The notes below the pieces were generated by a model that did not search any database, was not told the origin of the DNA, and was given only the letters and a program-made list of their open reading frames with translations. 5,834 bases of DNA from Burkholderiaceae bacterium (GTDB lineage: Bacteria; Pseudomonadota; Gammaproteobacteria; Burkholderiales; Burkholderiaceae_D): the NCBI GenBank assembly GCA_019752915.1, contig JAIELO010000234.1, forward strand, positions 1-5,834. The letters are read 5' to 3'. The position numbers and the translations under genes were made by a program. Shown here one piece after another: positions 5,425-5,834 of the stretch. Numbering within the stretch: position 1 is the stretch's first letter; every line of letters begins with the position of its first letter.

Positions 5425-5442
5425 ACTTGATGATTATCAAGT
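5425..5442. promoter_or_regulatory. Perfect FNR/ANR box upstream of the universal stress gene
   Basis: TTGAT-GATT-ATCAA (5427-5440) matches the FNR consensus at every position, and the symmetry extends to 7-bp arms, ACTTGAT/ATCAAGT. It lies 65 bp before the universal stress protein ATG. Its likely binder is an FNR/ANR protein, perhaps the Fnr-like regulator encoded 1.4 kb away, whose recognition helix fits this site. Confidence 0.8.
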
Positions 5443-5740
5443 GAAACCGTTATATCCTGAGTGAGCGATGTGGATTTGCTACTTTTAACCGGGTTTTTTT
5501 GCACCCGGGCACTACTTTTGTGTCACGAACCATGTTTTGTCGCCGTAAGCGATGTTAGTATCACCAAATACAACGAAACTTGGGATAGACCCGTACGGTA
5601 GGGGCGGCGACCCTGCTCCGGGATTGAATAATCTGGCCGCGCCCTGCTACACTCAGGCAGGTGCGCTATATTGCCGAACGTCATCACCCGTACCGCAAGT
5701 TTAGAGCAGCAATTTTACAAATTATGGAGAAGCAGGGATT
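5443..5740. other. 298-bp intergenic region between FNR box and the last gene
   Basis: No convincing gene. It contains an 8-base direct repeat CTACTTTT (5479-5486 and 5512-5519, 33 bases apart) flanking an inverted repeat CCGGGT/ACCCGG (5489-5494 and 5503-5508) with a T-rich loop. AGCGATGT also occurs twice (5464-5471 and near 5548). Around 5597-5640, GTAGGG/CCCTGC and GATT/AATC stems suggest a modestly structured leader. A plausible + strand promoter is TTGAAT (5624-5629) with TACACT (5648-5653, 18-base spacing); TATATT at 5667-5672 is an alternative -10. The purpose of the left half is unknown. Confidence 0.4.
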
Positions 5741-5834
5741 ATGACCAACGCCGCTGACGATTTCGATGCATTATTTGATGAAGTGTCTGCGCAGAGCAAG
5801 ACTCCAGCTCCAGCGCCTGCTCCTGTCCCGGCAG
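5741..5834 (+). CDS. N-terminus of an unidentified protein, possibly CheZ-like (partial)
   Basis: Only 31 codons are visible before the window ends. The product begins MTNAADDFDALFDEVSAQ, an acidic, probably amphipathic segment, followed by a Lys/Thr step and a Pro/Ala-repeat linker (TPAPAPAPVPA). The ATG has GGAGA 10 bases and AGGG 3 bases upstream. The DDFDALFDEV-type start reminds me of chemotaxis phosphatase CheZ proteins of betaproteobacteria, but nothing catalytic is in view, so this is a guess. Other modular proteins with a short docking peptide and linker would look the same. It is transcribed away from the universal stress gene. Confidence 0.55.
   Translation, partial: MTNAADDFDALFDEVSAQSKTPAPAPAPVPA

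Noticed and set aside
5507..5523. Sigma54-like promoter (GGGCAC...TTTTGTG)
   Set aside because: The -12 element has GT instead of the nearly invariant GC and the -24 element lacks the first T, so it is not convincing.
5570..5660. Riboswitch (c-di-GMP type) before the last gene
   Set aside because: Some short stems are present, but the conserved core of the GEMM riboswitch is absent and I recognise no other class.
5552..5704. 50-codon open frame on the + strand in the last intergenic region
   Set aside because: No ribosome site, no recognisable motif, and it spans the best candidate promoter for the last gene.
5724..5744. Six-codon upstream frame (ATGGAG...TGA) overlapping the last gene's ATG
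   Set aside because: No ribosome site of its own, and such short overlaps arise often by chance; the GGAGA inside it is better read as the ribosome site of the main gene.

Overview
This is a 5.8 kb piece of a GC-rich proteobacterial chromosome, most likely a betaproteobacterium. Neisseriales/Chromobacteriaceae is my guess, from the look of the HemP, DUF2325 and Fnr-like proteins; no rRNA or other phylogenetic marker is present. The first 12 bases (CTCTTCCGATCT) match the 3' end of the standard Illumina adapter, so the left edge is probably an untrimmed contig end.

Layout, left to right. (1) 13-927 (+): C-terminal ~304 residues of an NADPH-dependent flavodoxin/FAD reductase (CysJ-like C-terminus). 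It converges on the next block across a short spacer holding two perfect hairpins. (2) 2882-1051 (-): an iron-type operon. A sigma70-like promoter with a Fur box at the expected start of transcription drives hemP, an unrecognised 109-aa helical protein, and a 396-aa protein with a coiled coil and a C-terminal DUF2325 domain. (3) 3927-3067 (-): a Crp/Fnr-family regulator with a strong intrinsic terminator. It keeps the FNR-type recognition helix but lacks the usual N-terminal cluster cysteines. (4) 4809-4165 (-): a NarL/FixJ-type response regulator. A perfect 14-bp palindrome (TAGGAATATTCCTA) lies between it and the Fnr-like gene. (5) 5361-4894 (-): a single-domain ATP-binding universal stress protein, with a perfect FNR box (TTGAT-N4-ATCAA) 65 bp before its start. 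(6) 5741-end (+): the first 31 codons of a protein with an acidic N-terminus and a Pro/Ala linker, tentatively CheZ-like.

Two regulatory themes emerge. The left half is about iron and heme: Fur-controlled hemP with two poorly characterised partners, next to a flavin reductase that could be a ferric reductase. The right half looks like an oxygen/redox and stress module: Fnr-like factor, response regulator, and a universal stress gene with an FNR box. No mobile element, CRISPR array, tRNA or rRNA was seen. The best candidates for something little described are the hemP-109aa-DUF2325 operon, the cysteine-poor Fnr-like regulator, and the TAGGAAT operator-like palindrome.
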